The position numbers and the translations under genes were made by a program. The notes below the pieces were generated by a model, which was not told the origin of the DNA, made no database searches, and saw only the letters and a program-made list of their open reading frames with translations. 64,000 bases of DNA, taken from assembly GCA_037201625.1 (NCBI GenBank), contig JBBCGR010000003.1:2480001-2544000 (forward strand). The letters run 5' to 3'. Below, piece by piece: positions 40,327-49,922 of the stretch (the first letter of the stretch is position 1; each line of letters starts with the position of its first letter). The stretch comes from JAMXLO01 sp037201625. GTDB lineage: Bacteria; Pseudomonadota; Alphaproteobacteria; Acetobacterales; Acetobacteraceae.

Positions 40327-40950
40327 CTACTGGTGGGCGGCCGGTGTGTGACGGAAAGGTTCCAAAGGGTCAAGTGTAACGGCGAGATCGACCCGCCCGC
40401 GTATCGCCAGTTCGGCCACGGGCCCCGACCGATAGGCGGCCACCGGCCGCAGCGTGTGCTCATCACGCCGGATGCGGGCCCCGCCGCGCACCGTGGAGCC
40501 GGTGTTGACCGTCGCGTAGAACGCGGCCGCGCCGTGATGCTCCAGCAGCGCCCCGGTGTCGAGCGCGAGCACCGCTGGCGGCGGCCCGGTACCGCGCAGG
40601 CGCACGCAGGCTCGGGCGAAGGCGTCGCGGCGGCGTGGCGCGGTCCAGAAGAACACATGGCTGTCGACGTGCCGGCGCCATTGCTCGGGCTGCCCGGCGA
40701 ACGCACCGGCCAGGGTCGGCACCAGGCTGCGGTCCGGCATCACCTGCGGGCGCAGCATTGCGACCCGGCCGCCACCCAGGTCGATGCGGCGGAAACCGTC
40801 CCGGTTCGCCCCGCCGCGGTCCTCGCCCTGGTAGAGTGCCGCCGCCGGGAACAGGCCGGTCTCGGCGAGCCACGGGCCGGCACCCTCCGCCTCCATCACG
40901 TGCCAGACCCGTGGGAAGCGAGCGGCGAACCGAGCGCGGCCGCCGGTCAT
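40327..40950 (-). CDS. DUF7002-like protein of unknown function
   Basis: 207 residues from ATG 40950 (GGGGA just upstream), starting 14 bases after the dapB stop. The pattern MLRPQVMPDRSLVPTLAG, followed by HVFFWTAPRRRDAF and then VLALDTGALL, resembles the DUF7002 family, whose biochemical role I do not know. There are no membrane segments or signal peptide. It is wedged between dapB and metK, so it is probably coexpressed with them, but this may be only chance linkage. Confidence 0.75.
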   Translation of the reverse strand: MTGGRARFAARFPRVWHVMEAEGAGPWLAETGLFPAAALYQGEDRGGANRDGFRRIDLGGGRVAMLRPQVMPDRSLVPTLAGAFAGQPEQWRRHVDSHVFFWTAPRRRDAFARACVRLRGTGPPPAVLALDTGALLEHHGAAAFYATVNTGSTVRGGARIRRDEHTLRPVAAYRSGPVAELAIRGRVDLAVTLDPLEPFRHTPAAHQ

Positions 40951-40964
40951 GGCATCCCCGGCAG

Positions 40965-41741
40965 TCACGCCATCCCCAGCACGTCCATCATCGAGTAGAG
41001 GCCTGGTGGCCGCCCGGCCACCCACAGCGCCGCGCGCACCGCGCCGGTCGCGAACGTCCGGCGATCGAAGGCACGATGCGTCAGCGCGATGTGCTCGGCC
41101 CCGGCGGCGAAGATCAGCGTGTGCTCGCCCACGACTTGCCCGCCACGCAGCGCGGCGAAGCCGATGGCGCCGGTCTTGCGCGCGCCGCCATGGCCATGCC
41201 GGCCGCTTTCCATGACGTCCGCCAGCGCCACGCCGCGGCCTTTGGCCACCGCGCGGCCGATGCCGATCGCCGTGCCGGAGGGCGAATCGACCTTCTGGCG
41301 ATGGTGCATCTCGACGATCTCCGCGTCATAGCCATCGGCCGGCAGCGCGGCGCCCATCCGCTCGGCCAGCGCCAGCACGAGGTTGACCCCGGCCGAGAAG
41401 TTCGACGCGTAGACCACGGCGATCCGGCGGGCCGCCTCCGCCACGGCCGCCTCATCGGCGTCCGACAGGCCGGAGGTCCCCAACACCCAGGGGGTTCCCG
41501 CGTCCGCCAGCGCCGCGGCGTGGGACTGCGCGGCGGCGGCATTGGTGAAATCGACCACCACGTCGGACGCCCGCGCCAGCGCCGCGATGTCGGCGAACCG
41601 TGCGGCCCCACCGGGCGCGGGTTTCGCCGACTCGGCCCGGCCGATACCGCCCACGAGCATCGCGCCGGCCGCCGCAACCTCCTCGATCAGGAGATGACCC
41701 ATACGGCCGGTCATGCCGGCGATGCCAATGCGGGTTGTCAT
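40965..41741 (-). CDS. dapB: 4-hydroxy-tetrahydrodipicolinate reductase
   Basis: Reduces hydroxy-tetrahydrodipicolinate in lysine and diaminopimelate synthesis. The 258-residue product has the dinucleotide-binding GIAGMTGRMG at its N-terminus, VVVDFTNAAAAQSH, GTSGLSDAD, and the DapB signature EIVEMHHRQKVDSPSGTA with the catalytic histidines and lysine. It is the first gene of the run dapB, DUF7002-like gene, metK, trmB. The promoter must lie in the 99-bp gap shared with the divergent GT8-like pair. Confidence 0.96.
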   Translation of the reverse strand: MTTRIGIAGMTGRMGHLLIEEVAAAGAMLVGGIGRAESAKPAPGGAARFADIAALARASDVVVDFTNAAAAQSHAAALADAGTPWVLGTSGLSDADEAAVAEAARRIAVVYASNFSAGVNLVLALAERMGAALPADGYDAEIVEMHHRQKVDSPSGTAIGIGRAVAKGRGVALADVMESGRHGHGGARKTGAIGFAALRGGQVVGEHTLIFAAGAEHIALTHRAFDRRTFATGAVRAALWVAGRPPGLYSMMDVLGMA

Positions 41742-41840
41742 GTCATCCTCCCGAACTCGGCGCGATCCTGCTTGTGTCCGGCAGGCGCGTCCAGCAGAGG
41801 AGACGGTTGAACGGCACGGCGGAACTGATCAGGTTGCGGC

Positions 41841-43178
41841 ATGGCCTTCCTGCTCACCTGGCACGGCACCCTGCTGTGCCGACAGCGACACAGCGGCATT
41901 CTGCTCCATCGTCCGCCCTGGTCTCTGGGAGACGACGTGGAGCCGCTGGCACTCGACCTGCCGATCGGAACGCTCCAGGCCGATCTGCTCCACCATCTGC
42001 GCGGCTCCACCACGGCCGATCTGCCCGCCGCACCCCCCGGTGCGCTGAGCGGGCTGCGCATGGAGCGGGCGAGCGACCAGCGCACCCTGACGTTCCGGGG
42101 AGACTCGGCGTTCCTGTCGGCCGAAGGGGGCGGCGACAGCGTCGGCCTGTTCCGGCCCGAGGCAGCCGGCTGGGAATCCTTCCTGCCGGTCTCGCAGGCG
42201 GACCTCGAGGTCCTGCATGGGATCACCGGCGCGTCCTGGCTGGTGCGCTCCACCGGCGGGTTCGCCGACCGGCCGCTCCTGGCAGATGAGTTCCGGTTGC
42301 GCGCGGCCGACCTGGAGGTGGATCTGCGCTTCCAGATGCCGCTCGATCGGACCGACTGGCCGTCACGGGTGACCCTATTGCGCGACGGATGGCGGATCGA
42401 GCAGATCTGCCGCTACCGGCCGCTGGTCTATTATACCGTGTTCGGCGATCTGGCGGCGCGGGAGCAGTTAGCGCTCAGCGTGCGGTCATTATTCCAGGTC
42501 GGCCATTATCATGGCGACGTGGCAGTGCTCTCTGACCTTGCCCCGGCCGAGATCGTGCCATTCCTGCCTTCAGGCGTGCCGGGAAACTTCATCCTGGCGT
42601 CCCACCCGGCACGCGACACCTTCGACGCCAGGGCGGCGCGCTACACGATCGGCGACTGGAGCGACGCGGCCGTGTTCCAGCCGCTATTCTATGTCGATAC
42701 CGCAACTATCTTCGACGCCGACGTCACCCCGTTGCTGCATGCGCTCGCGATGTCAGACCGGCTCGGCGCCCCTGCAGAAATCCTGCCGGCGCTGGCCAGA
42801 TCGTTGCCTGCCGCCGCCGGCCTGCTGCAGCTTGACGACTGTCCGCCGCAGTTCCGGCAGGCCTTCGATGCGGGCGCGCTGGGCATCCCCAACATGAAGC
42901 GGCACGGCGGGCCGCTCGCGCTGATCTGCCGCGTGCTGGCCAACAGTGCGGTCCTGCACGGCCGTCACCTGCCGTTCGCTGTGCAGGAGATCGCCAACTA
43001 CGTGGCGACCCGCCGGGCTCCGTTCGACACGGGCCTGCTGTCCTCGTTCGTGCGTCACGTGGAGGCAGGATCCGATCCCGTGCGCCGCACCGGACTGGCG
43101 CAGTTCCACGGGCGGGCAGCGGCCGAGAGGACCGCCGCGATGCGCGACTATCTGCGGCAGATCGAGGGGGTGGTTTGA
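41841..43178 (+). CDS. GT8-like glycosyltransferase paralogue with degenerate active site
   Basis: 445 residues in two parts. The N-terminal ~150 residues contain SAFLSAEGGGDSVGLF and WESFLPVS, weakly resembling a fascin-like beta-trefoil. The C-terminal part has the shape of a family-8 glycosyltransferase. The metal-binding DxD position reads VDTATIF (D286 present, second D replaced by A288); the FNSG site reads FDAG, and the DQE site reads FAVQE. The downstream paralogue keeps all three, so this copy is probably catalytically dead and may act as a partner or regulator. It is translationally coupled to that paralogue. Confidence 0.75.
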   Translation: MAFLLTWHGTLLCRQRHSGILLHRPPWSLGDDVEPLALDLPIGTLQADLLHHLRGSTTADLPAAPPGALSGLRMERASDQRTLTFRGDSAFLSAEGGGDSVGLFRPEAAGWESFLPVSQADLEVLHGITGASWLVRSTGGFADRPLLADEFRLRAADLEVDLRFQMPLDRTDWPSRVTLLRDGWRIEQICRYRPLVYYTVFGDLAAREQLALSVRSLFQVGHYHGDVAVLSDLAPAEIVPFLPSGVPGNFILASHPARDTFDARAARYTIGDWSDAAVFQPLFYVDTATIFDADVTPLLHALAMSDRLGAPAEILPALARSLPAAAGLLQLDDCPPQFRQAFDAGALGIPNMKRHGGPLALICRVLANSAVLHGRHLPFAVQEIANYVATRRAPFDTGLLSSFVRHVEAGSDPVRRTGLAQFHGRAAAERTAAMRDYLRQIEGVV

Positions 43179-44530
43179 GCGGTCTGTCCGAGACCTGGCT
43201 GCTGAGCGCGCATGGCACCGTCATCGGCTGGGACGCCGCCGCGGGCGCGCCGCGGCAGCATGCGCTGACGGCGCCGGGGACGCATCTGGTGCCGATCGGC
43301 GGACCGGTCAGCATCCAGGAATCCGGTCTCGGCCATCTGCTGCGGCGGGACGTGGACGATCTCGACCTCACGGTGCCGTTCGGGCCATGGCCTGGCGCGC
43401 GGGTGACCCGCGCCGGCGATGGCCGGTCCCTTCATCTGGCCTTCGGCGAGCGGTACCTCACCGCCGATCCGTCGACCGACCGCGTCGGGTTCGATGCCAT
43501 GACTGCGGCGGCGAACGAGCGGTTCCTGCCGCTGAGCGGCGCCGACCTCGATGCGCTGCGCGGCCTGCTGACGCGCGAGTGGCTGGTCGGTGACGCCGGC
43601 GACCTGGTGGATCCGGGGCAGTCGGCGATGCAGCCCGACTTCACCCTGCGGCTTGGCCCGCTCGCAGTCGATCTGCGATGGCAGCTTCCGCTCGACCTCT
43701 CGCAATGGCCGAACCGCATCATGCTGCTGCGCGACGGCTGGCGCATCGAACCGGTCCGCCGCTACCGCCCGCTGATCTACTACGCCGCGTTCGGCGGTGC
43801 CGAGATCATGCGGCAGTTCGCCCTCAGCGTGCGGTCGCTGTGCACCGCGGGTGGCTACGACGGCTCCATCGCGGTGCTGACCGACAAAACTCCTGAGGAG
43901 ATCGACAGTCTGCTGCCGGCGGGCCTCGCGGGACGGGTGGCGGTGATCCGGCTGGATGCGAGGGATCGGATCGGGTTCATGTGCGCACGCTATGCGATCA
44001 CCGGCTGGCCGGACGCATGGCACCACCAGCCGCTACTCTACCTGGACACCGACATCCTGTTCGACATGGACGCGGCACCGCTGCTCCGCGCCGCCGCAAT
44101 GTCGGAGCATATCGCCGCACCGGCCGAACGTGGCGAGGCCCTGCGCTCATCCACGTTCATCGGGGCGAACCTGCTGGCGGCCGATGGCTGCACGCCGGGG
44201 TTCGGCGACGGCTTCAACAGTGGCACCCTGGCAATTCCGAGCCTCGCGGAGCATGGCGGCACGCTGGCGCTGATCGGTCGCATCCTGACCAATTTCGGCA
44301 CGCTGCACGGGCGCAACGCGTTGGCATGGGCGGACCAGGAGGTGGCCAACTACGTGTCCTATCGCATCGCCCGCTTCGACACGACCTGGATCAGCCGCTA
44401 CGTGCGGCTGGCCAACGTGCATGCGACGCCCGCCGGCCGGCGGGGCCTCGTGCATTTCTGCTGGGTCAGCGGCGAGCAGCGGGCAGCGGTGATGCAGAAC
44501 TACCTCGCGCGCCTGGACGCGATGCGCTAG
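43175..44530 (+). CDS. GT8-like glycosyltransferase with intact DxD motif
   Basis: 451 residues, same architecture as the preceding gene. The beta-trefoil-like N-domain contains RYLTADPSTDRVGF and ERFLPLS. The transferase part has LLYLDTDILFDMD (D291, D293), GFNSGTLAIP and WADQEVANY, as expected for a retaining GT8 enzyme. The start is TTG 43175, overlapping the previous stop as TTGA, with a GAGGGGG ribosome site; this forces coupled translation. Donor and acceptor are unknown. The stop codon is part of a dispersed palindromic repeat (44528-44583). Confidence 0.78.
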   Translation: MSGLSETWLLSAHGTVIGWDAAAGAPRQHALTAPGTHLVPIGGPVSIQESGLGHLLRRDVDDLDLTVPFGPWPGARVTRAGDGRSLHLAFGERYLTADPSTDRVGFDAMTAAANERFLPLSGADLDALRGLLTREWLVGDAGDLVDPGQSAMQPDFTLRLGPLAVDLRWQLPLDLSQWPNRIMLLRDGWRIEPVRRYRPLIYYAAFGGAEIMRQFALSVRSLCTAGGYDGSIAVLTDKTPEEIDSLLPAGLAGRVAVIRLDARDRIGFMCARYAITGWPDAWHHQPLLYLDTDILFDMDAAPLLRAAAMSEHIAAPAERGEALRSSTFIGANLLAADGCTPGFGDGFNSGTLAIPSLAEHGGTLALIGRILTNFGTLHGRNALAWADQEVANYVSYRIARFDTTWISRYVRLANVHATPAGRRGLVHFCWVSGEQRAAVMQNYLARLDAMR

Positions 44531-44583
44531 AGCGTGATCCGCACAGGTGGAATCACCGGAGCGGTGAATCACGCTCTCGGACA
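44528..44583. repeat. dispersed palindromic element overlapping a stop codon
   Basis: The arms AGAGCGTGAT (44529-44538) and ATCACGCTCT (44568-44577) are perfect inverted repeats around an inner GGTG/CACC-rich segment, followed by CGGACAA. The TAG stop of the GT8-like gene is the first part of the element. A half copy (TAGAGCGTGATCC) follows at 44590-44602. A full second copy is at 63691-63751. It is probably a REP-like or terminator-type repeat. Confidence 0.75.
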
Positions 44584-44642
44584 ATGAGCTAGAGCGTGAT
44601 CCGTGAGCCTACACGAACGGAATCTGCTCTAGCCAGCCCTGG

Positions 44643-45779
44643 CTACCCCCGGCCGCCCTCGAAGAATTCCTTCACCTTGGCGAAGAAGCCCTCGCTCTCC
44701 GGGCTGCCCTTGCCGTGGCCTTCGGCCTCCGCCTCGAACTCCTCGAGCAGTTCGCGCTGCCGGCGGCTGAGGTTCTGCGGCGTCTCGACCGCCACCTGGA
44801 TGTACATGTCACCGCGCACCGCGCTGCGCAGCACAGAAAACCCCTTGCCGCGCAGGCGGAACTGGTCGCCGGTCTGCGTGCCCGGCGGGACCTTCACCTT
44901 GGCACTGGTGCCGTCGATCGCCGGTACCTCCACCTCGCCGCCGAGTGCCGCCTGGGTCATGCGCAGCGGAACCCGCATGAAGATGTTCTGGCCGTCACGC
45001 TGGAACATCGGGTGCGGCCGGATCGCGACATGCACATACAGGTCGCCGGGCGGCGCGCCCTGGCCGCCGGCCTCGCCTTCGCCGGCAAGACGGATGCGCG
45101 TGCCGTCCTCCACGCCGGGCGGGATGGTCACCTGCAAGGAGCGCTCGCGCTGGACGGTCCCGACGCCCTGGCAGACCTTGCACGGGTTGCGGACCACCCG
45201 GCCCTGGCCGCCGCAGGTCGGGCAGGTGCGCTCGATCAGGAAGAAGCCCTGCTGCGCCCGCACCTTGCCGGCGCCGCGGCAGGTCGCGCAGGTGTCCGCG
45301 GCGCGGTTCTTGTCCTCGGAGCCGGAGCCGGTGCAGGCGTCGCAGACGACACGCGTCGCCACGCGCAGGCTCGCCTTGGTGCCGGAGTATGCCTCGGTCA
45401 GGTCGATCTCGACCGCCTGGCGGATATCGTTGCCGGCGCGCGTGCGGCCGGCACCGCCGCCGCGGCGGCCGCCCATGAATTCGCCGAACATCTGATCGAA
45501 GATGTCGCCCAGGCCGCCGCTGGCCGAGAAGTCGAAGCCGGCGCCGCCGCCCTGCTCGAATGCGGCATGGCCGTAACGGTCATACGCGGCGCGCTTCTGG
45601 TCGTCCTTCAGGATGTCATACGCCTCGCTGACCTCCTTGAACTTGGCCTCGGCCTGCTTGTCCCCCGGATTGCGGTCGGGGTGGTACTGCATTGCCAGTT
45701 TGCGGTAGGCCCGCTTGAGGTCCTCGGCTCCTGCTTCCCGCGCCACACCCAGGGTGGCGTAGTAGTCCTGTTTCGCCAT
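44643..45779 (-). CDS. dnaJ: chaperone DnaJ (Hsp40)
   Basis: 378 residues, type I DnaJ. The J-domain has YHPDRNPGD, a G/F-rich region follows (residues about 75-115), and four zinc-binding repeats run from CDACTGSGSE through CATCRGAGKV and CPTCGGQGRV to CKVCQGVGTV. It stimulates DnaK ATPase and delivers substrates. It is 88 bases after dnaK with a conserved-looking hairpin in the gap. Confidence 0.97.
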   Translation of the reverse strand: MAKQDYYATLGVAREAGAEDLKRAYRKLAMQYHPDRNPGDKQAEAKFKEVSEAYDILKDDQKRAAYDRYGHAAFEQGGGAGFDFSASGGLGDIFDQMFGEFMGGRRGGGAGRTRAGNDIRQAVEIDLTEAYSGTKASLRVATRVVCDACTGSGSEDKNRAADTCATCRGAGKVRAQQGFFLIERTCPTCGGQGRVVRNPCKVCQGVGTVQRERSLQVTIPPGVEDGTRIRLAGEGEAGGQGAPPGDLYVHVAIRPHPMFQRDGQNIFMRVPLRMTQAALGGEVEVPAIDGTSAKVKVPPGTQTGDQFRLRGKGFSVLRSAVRGDMYIQVAVETPQNLSRRQRELLEEFEAEAEGHGKGSPESEGFFAKVKEFFEGGRG

Positions 45780-45809
45780 GTCAGCCCTTCTTACTGGCGC
45801 TGAACGAAG

Positions 45810-45841
45810 TCGCGCCCGCCTTCGATGAAGCGCGGGCGCGA
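45810..45841 (-). promoter_or_regulatory. dnaK-dnaJ intergenic hairpin
   Basis: TCGCGCCCGC (45810-45819) pairs perfectly with GCGGGCGCGA (45832-45841), and the stem extends inward by CTTC/GAAG with a one-base bulge. It lies between the dnaK stop and the dnaJ start and probably acts as an attenuator or an mRNA-processing or stability element that lowers dnaJ relative to dnaK. Confidence 0.55.
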
Positions 45842-45867
45842 TCCGTCATCCTGTCCGCCCAGGTGTA

Positions 45868-47797
<1,930 letters not shown>

Positions 47798-47874
47798 GTG
47801 ATTTTGGCTCCTTTCAGCGGATGCCGGCGGCCCGAAGCACCGCTCGCATCCCTACGGGGTCAGATGACGTGGAT

Positions 47875-47902
47875 GTATGGGGGTGGGGGCGGGCCGGGCA
47901 AG
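47875..47902 (-). promoter_or_regulatory. sigma-32 (heat-shock) promoter of dnaK
   Basis: On the minus strand, CTTGCC (47897-47902) is followed after 14 bases by CCCCATAC (47875-47882), close to the consensus CTTGAA-N13/14-CCCCATNT. It leaves a leader of about 70 bases before the dnaK ATG. Confidence 0.65.
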
Positions 47903-47954
47903 GGGAGGGTGGCTGATTCGGCGGCGATTCTCATGCGCTCGCGGCATGACCCGG

Positions 47955-48568
47955 TCACGCCGGACTGTCCACCTTGGCCGATGCGGTCAACTCGGCCGGA
48001 GGGGCCTTGGCGACCACCACCATGGCCGGCCGCAACAGGCGTCCGTGCAGCGTCCAGGCCGGCGTCCAGGCCTGCATGACGCTGCCCGGAGGATGCGCCG
48101 CGCTTTCCTGCTCCGCCATCGCCTGGTGCAGGTTCGGATCGAACGGGCTGCCGGTCGGGTCCTCCCGCTTGATGCCGTTGCGCTCCAGGATGGCGATGAA
48201 GTTGCGCTCGATACCCTCCAGCCCTTCGCGCAGGCGGGTGACGATGGCCGGCTCGCCGTCGGCGGAGGCGGGCAGGCTGGAGAGCCCGCGATTCAGGTTG
48301 TCGGCCGCCTCCACCACATCCTGGGCGAATTTCTGGACGGCGTACTGCCGGTCTCGTTCACCTCGCGCTGCGCCCGGGCGCGGACATTGGCCATTTCGGC
48401 CTCCGAACGCATCCAGCGGTCCTTCATTTCCTGAAGCTCCGCCTCCAGGTCCGCGATGCGGGCGGTCGCGGCCTGCATGATCTGCTCCGGGGTCGGCGGG
48501 ACCTCTCGGCCTGCGGTGTTGTTGTTGGACGGGGGATCCTGGTTCATCGGATTGGTTTCGTTGCTCAT
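47955..48568 (-). CDS. grpE: nucleotide exchange factor GrpE, one frameshift in the consensus
   Basis: The N-terminal part (MSNETNPMNQ, then RIADLEAELQEMKDRWMRSE and RARAQREVNET) and the C-terminal part (VVEAADNLNRGLSSLP, FDPNLHQAM, GWTLHGRLLRPAMV-like ending) are in different frames. Adding one base near 48350-48351 restores RQYAVQKFAQ between them and gives 204 residues, normal for GrpE. It releases ADP from DnaK. It lies between hrcA and dnaK on the same strand. Confidence 0.9.
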
Positions 48569-48745
48569 AACGCGATCAGTTAGGATGCCGATCAGTGGGG
48601 GACAAGCCGCGAACGGCAGACGGCACGGGGAACCACCATAGCAGCGAAGAATGAACGGCGGGTTTACCGCTGACCGGTTCATCCGGCACAGGCCGGCGAC
48701 ATGGCGTCCCGGCCAGAGGCCTGGAGTCCCGCCCGGCGCCAGCCG

Positions 48746-49828
48746 TCATCCCAATAGCCGGCCGATCACCCGCGCCGTGTAGTCCACCACCGGGATGATC
48801 CGGCCGTAGTTGATCCGGGTCGGGCCGATCACGCCGATGGCGCCGACGATCCGCCCGACTTCGTTGCGCGCCGGCGCACCACCATCGACACACCCGACGT
48901 GCCGAACAGCCCGCCTCTCGGCGCCGATGAAGATGCGCACCCCCTCCGACTGCTCGGCCAGTTCCAGCAGGCGCAGCATGGTCTCCTGCGTCTCCAGCCG
49001 CTCGAACAGTACCTGGATGGCGGAGAGGCGCTCGATCTGGGTCACGTCCGCCAGCAGCCGCGCCTGGCCGCGCACGATCAGGCTGCCGGGCCGGCCCTCG
49101 CCGGTCCAGGTGGCGAGGCCCGCTTCCACCACCGCCGCCGACAACTCGTCCAGTTCGGTCCGGTTGGCCGCCATCTCCTCGCTCACGATGAGCCGCAGGT
49201 CGCCCAGCGAGCGGCCGGAGAGCCGGGCATTCAGGTAATTGGCAGCCTGCTGCAAGGCGGACGGCGGCAAGCCGGGCGGCGTCTCGATCACCCGGTTCTC
49301 GACATGGCCATCGGCGTTGACCAGCACGACCAGGGCGCGGCCAGGACCCAGCGGCACGAACTCGATATGGCGGATCGCACCGTCGGATTTCGGCGCCAGC
49401 ACGAGGCCGGCAGCCTGCGACAGGCCCGACAGCATCGAACTGGCCTCGGCGAGCGTGTCCTCCAGGCTGCGGCCTGCGGCGGCCAGCGCGGCGGTGATCG
49501 CCTCACGCTCGTCCTCGGCCAGTTCCCCGAAATGCAGCAGCCATCGACGAACAGGCGCAGGCCCTGGTCGGTGGGCAGCCGGCCGGCCGAGGTGTGCGGC
49601 GCGAACAGGAGGCCGGCCTCGGTCAGGTCCGCCATCACGTTGCGGATGGTCGCCGGCGACAGGTTCATCGGCAGCCGGCGCGACAAGACTGCCGACCGGT
49701 TCTCCGGTCTCGACATATTGTTCGACGATTTCGCGCAGGACGGCGGCCGAGCGGGCATCCAGGCCCGGCGGCAGAACGCCCGCAAACCCTGAAGAGCGCC
49801 CGCTGCCTGGGCCAAACGACATATTCAT
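48746..49828 (-). CDS. hrcA: heat-shock repressor HrcA, several frameshifts in the consensus
   Basis: HrcA represses heat-shock genes through CIRCE operators. The segments lie in alternating frames: VLREIVEQYVETGEPVGS; then SRRLPMNLSPATIRNVMADL with HTSAGRLPTDQGLRLFVDG; then LHFGELAEDEREAITAAL onward. A second displaced stretch, GLFGTSG.SMVV, lies at about 48878-48914. Shifts are at about 49690-49705, 49540-49542, 48914-48915 and 48877-48878. The total length (361 codons) is normal and the net shift is zero. The ending GRIVGAIGVIGPTRINYGRI is diagnostic. No CIRCE element is visible in the window. Confidence 0.88.
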   Translation of the reverse strand: MNMSFGPGSGRSSGFAGVLPPGLDARSAAVLREIVEQYVETGEPVGSLVAPAADEPVAGDHPQRDGGPDRGRPPVRAAHLGRPAAHRPGPAPVRRWLLHFGELAEDEREAITAALAAAGRSLEDTLAEASSMLSGLSQAAGLVLAPKSDGAIRHIEFVPLGPGRALVVLVNADGHVENRVIETPPGLPPSALQQAANYLNARLSGRSLGDLRLIVSEEMAANRTELDELSAAVVEAGLATWTGEGRPGSLIVRGQARLLADVTQIERLSAIQVLFERLETQETMLRLLELAEQSEGVRIFIGAERRAVRHVGCVDGGAPARNEVGRIVGAIGVIGPTRINYGRIIPVVDYTARVIGRLLG

Positions 49829-49922
49829 GACCAGAGACTCCAGTCGCAAGGTAGGTACGGCGCAGGAGCGGGTCAATTACGCTGTTGCTATGCGGCGCCT
49901 GTCGAGCGCCACGCCGCCCCAG

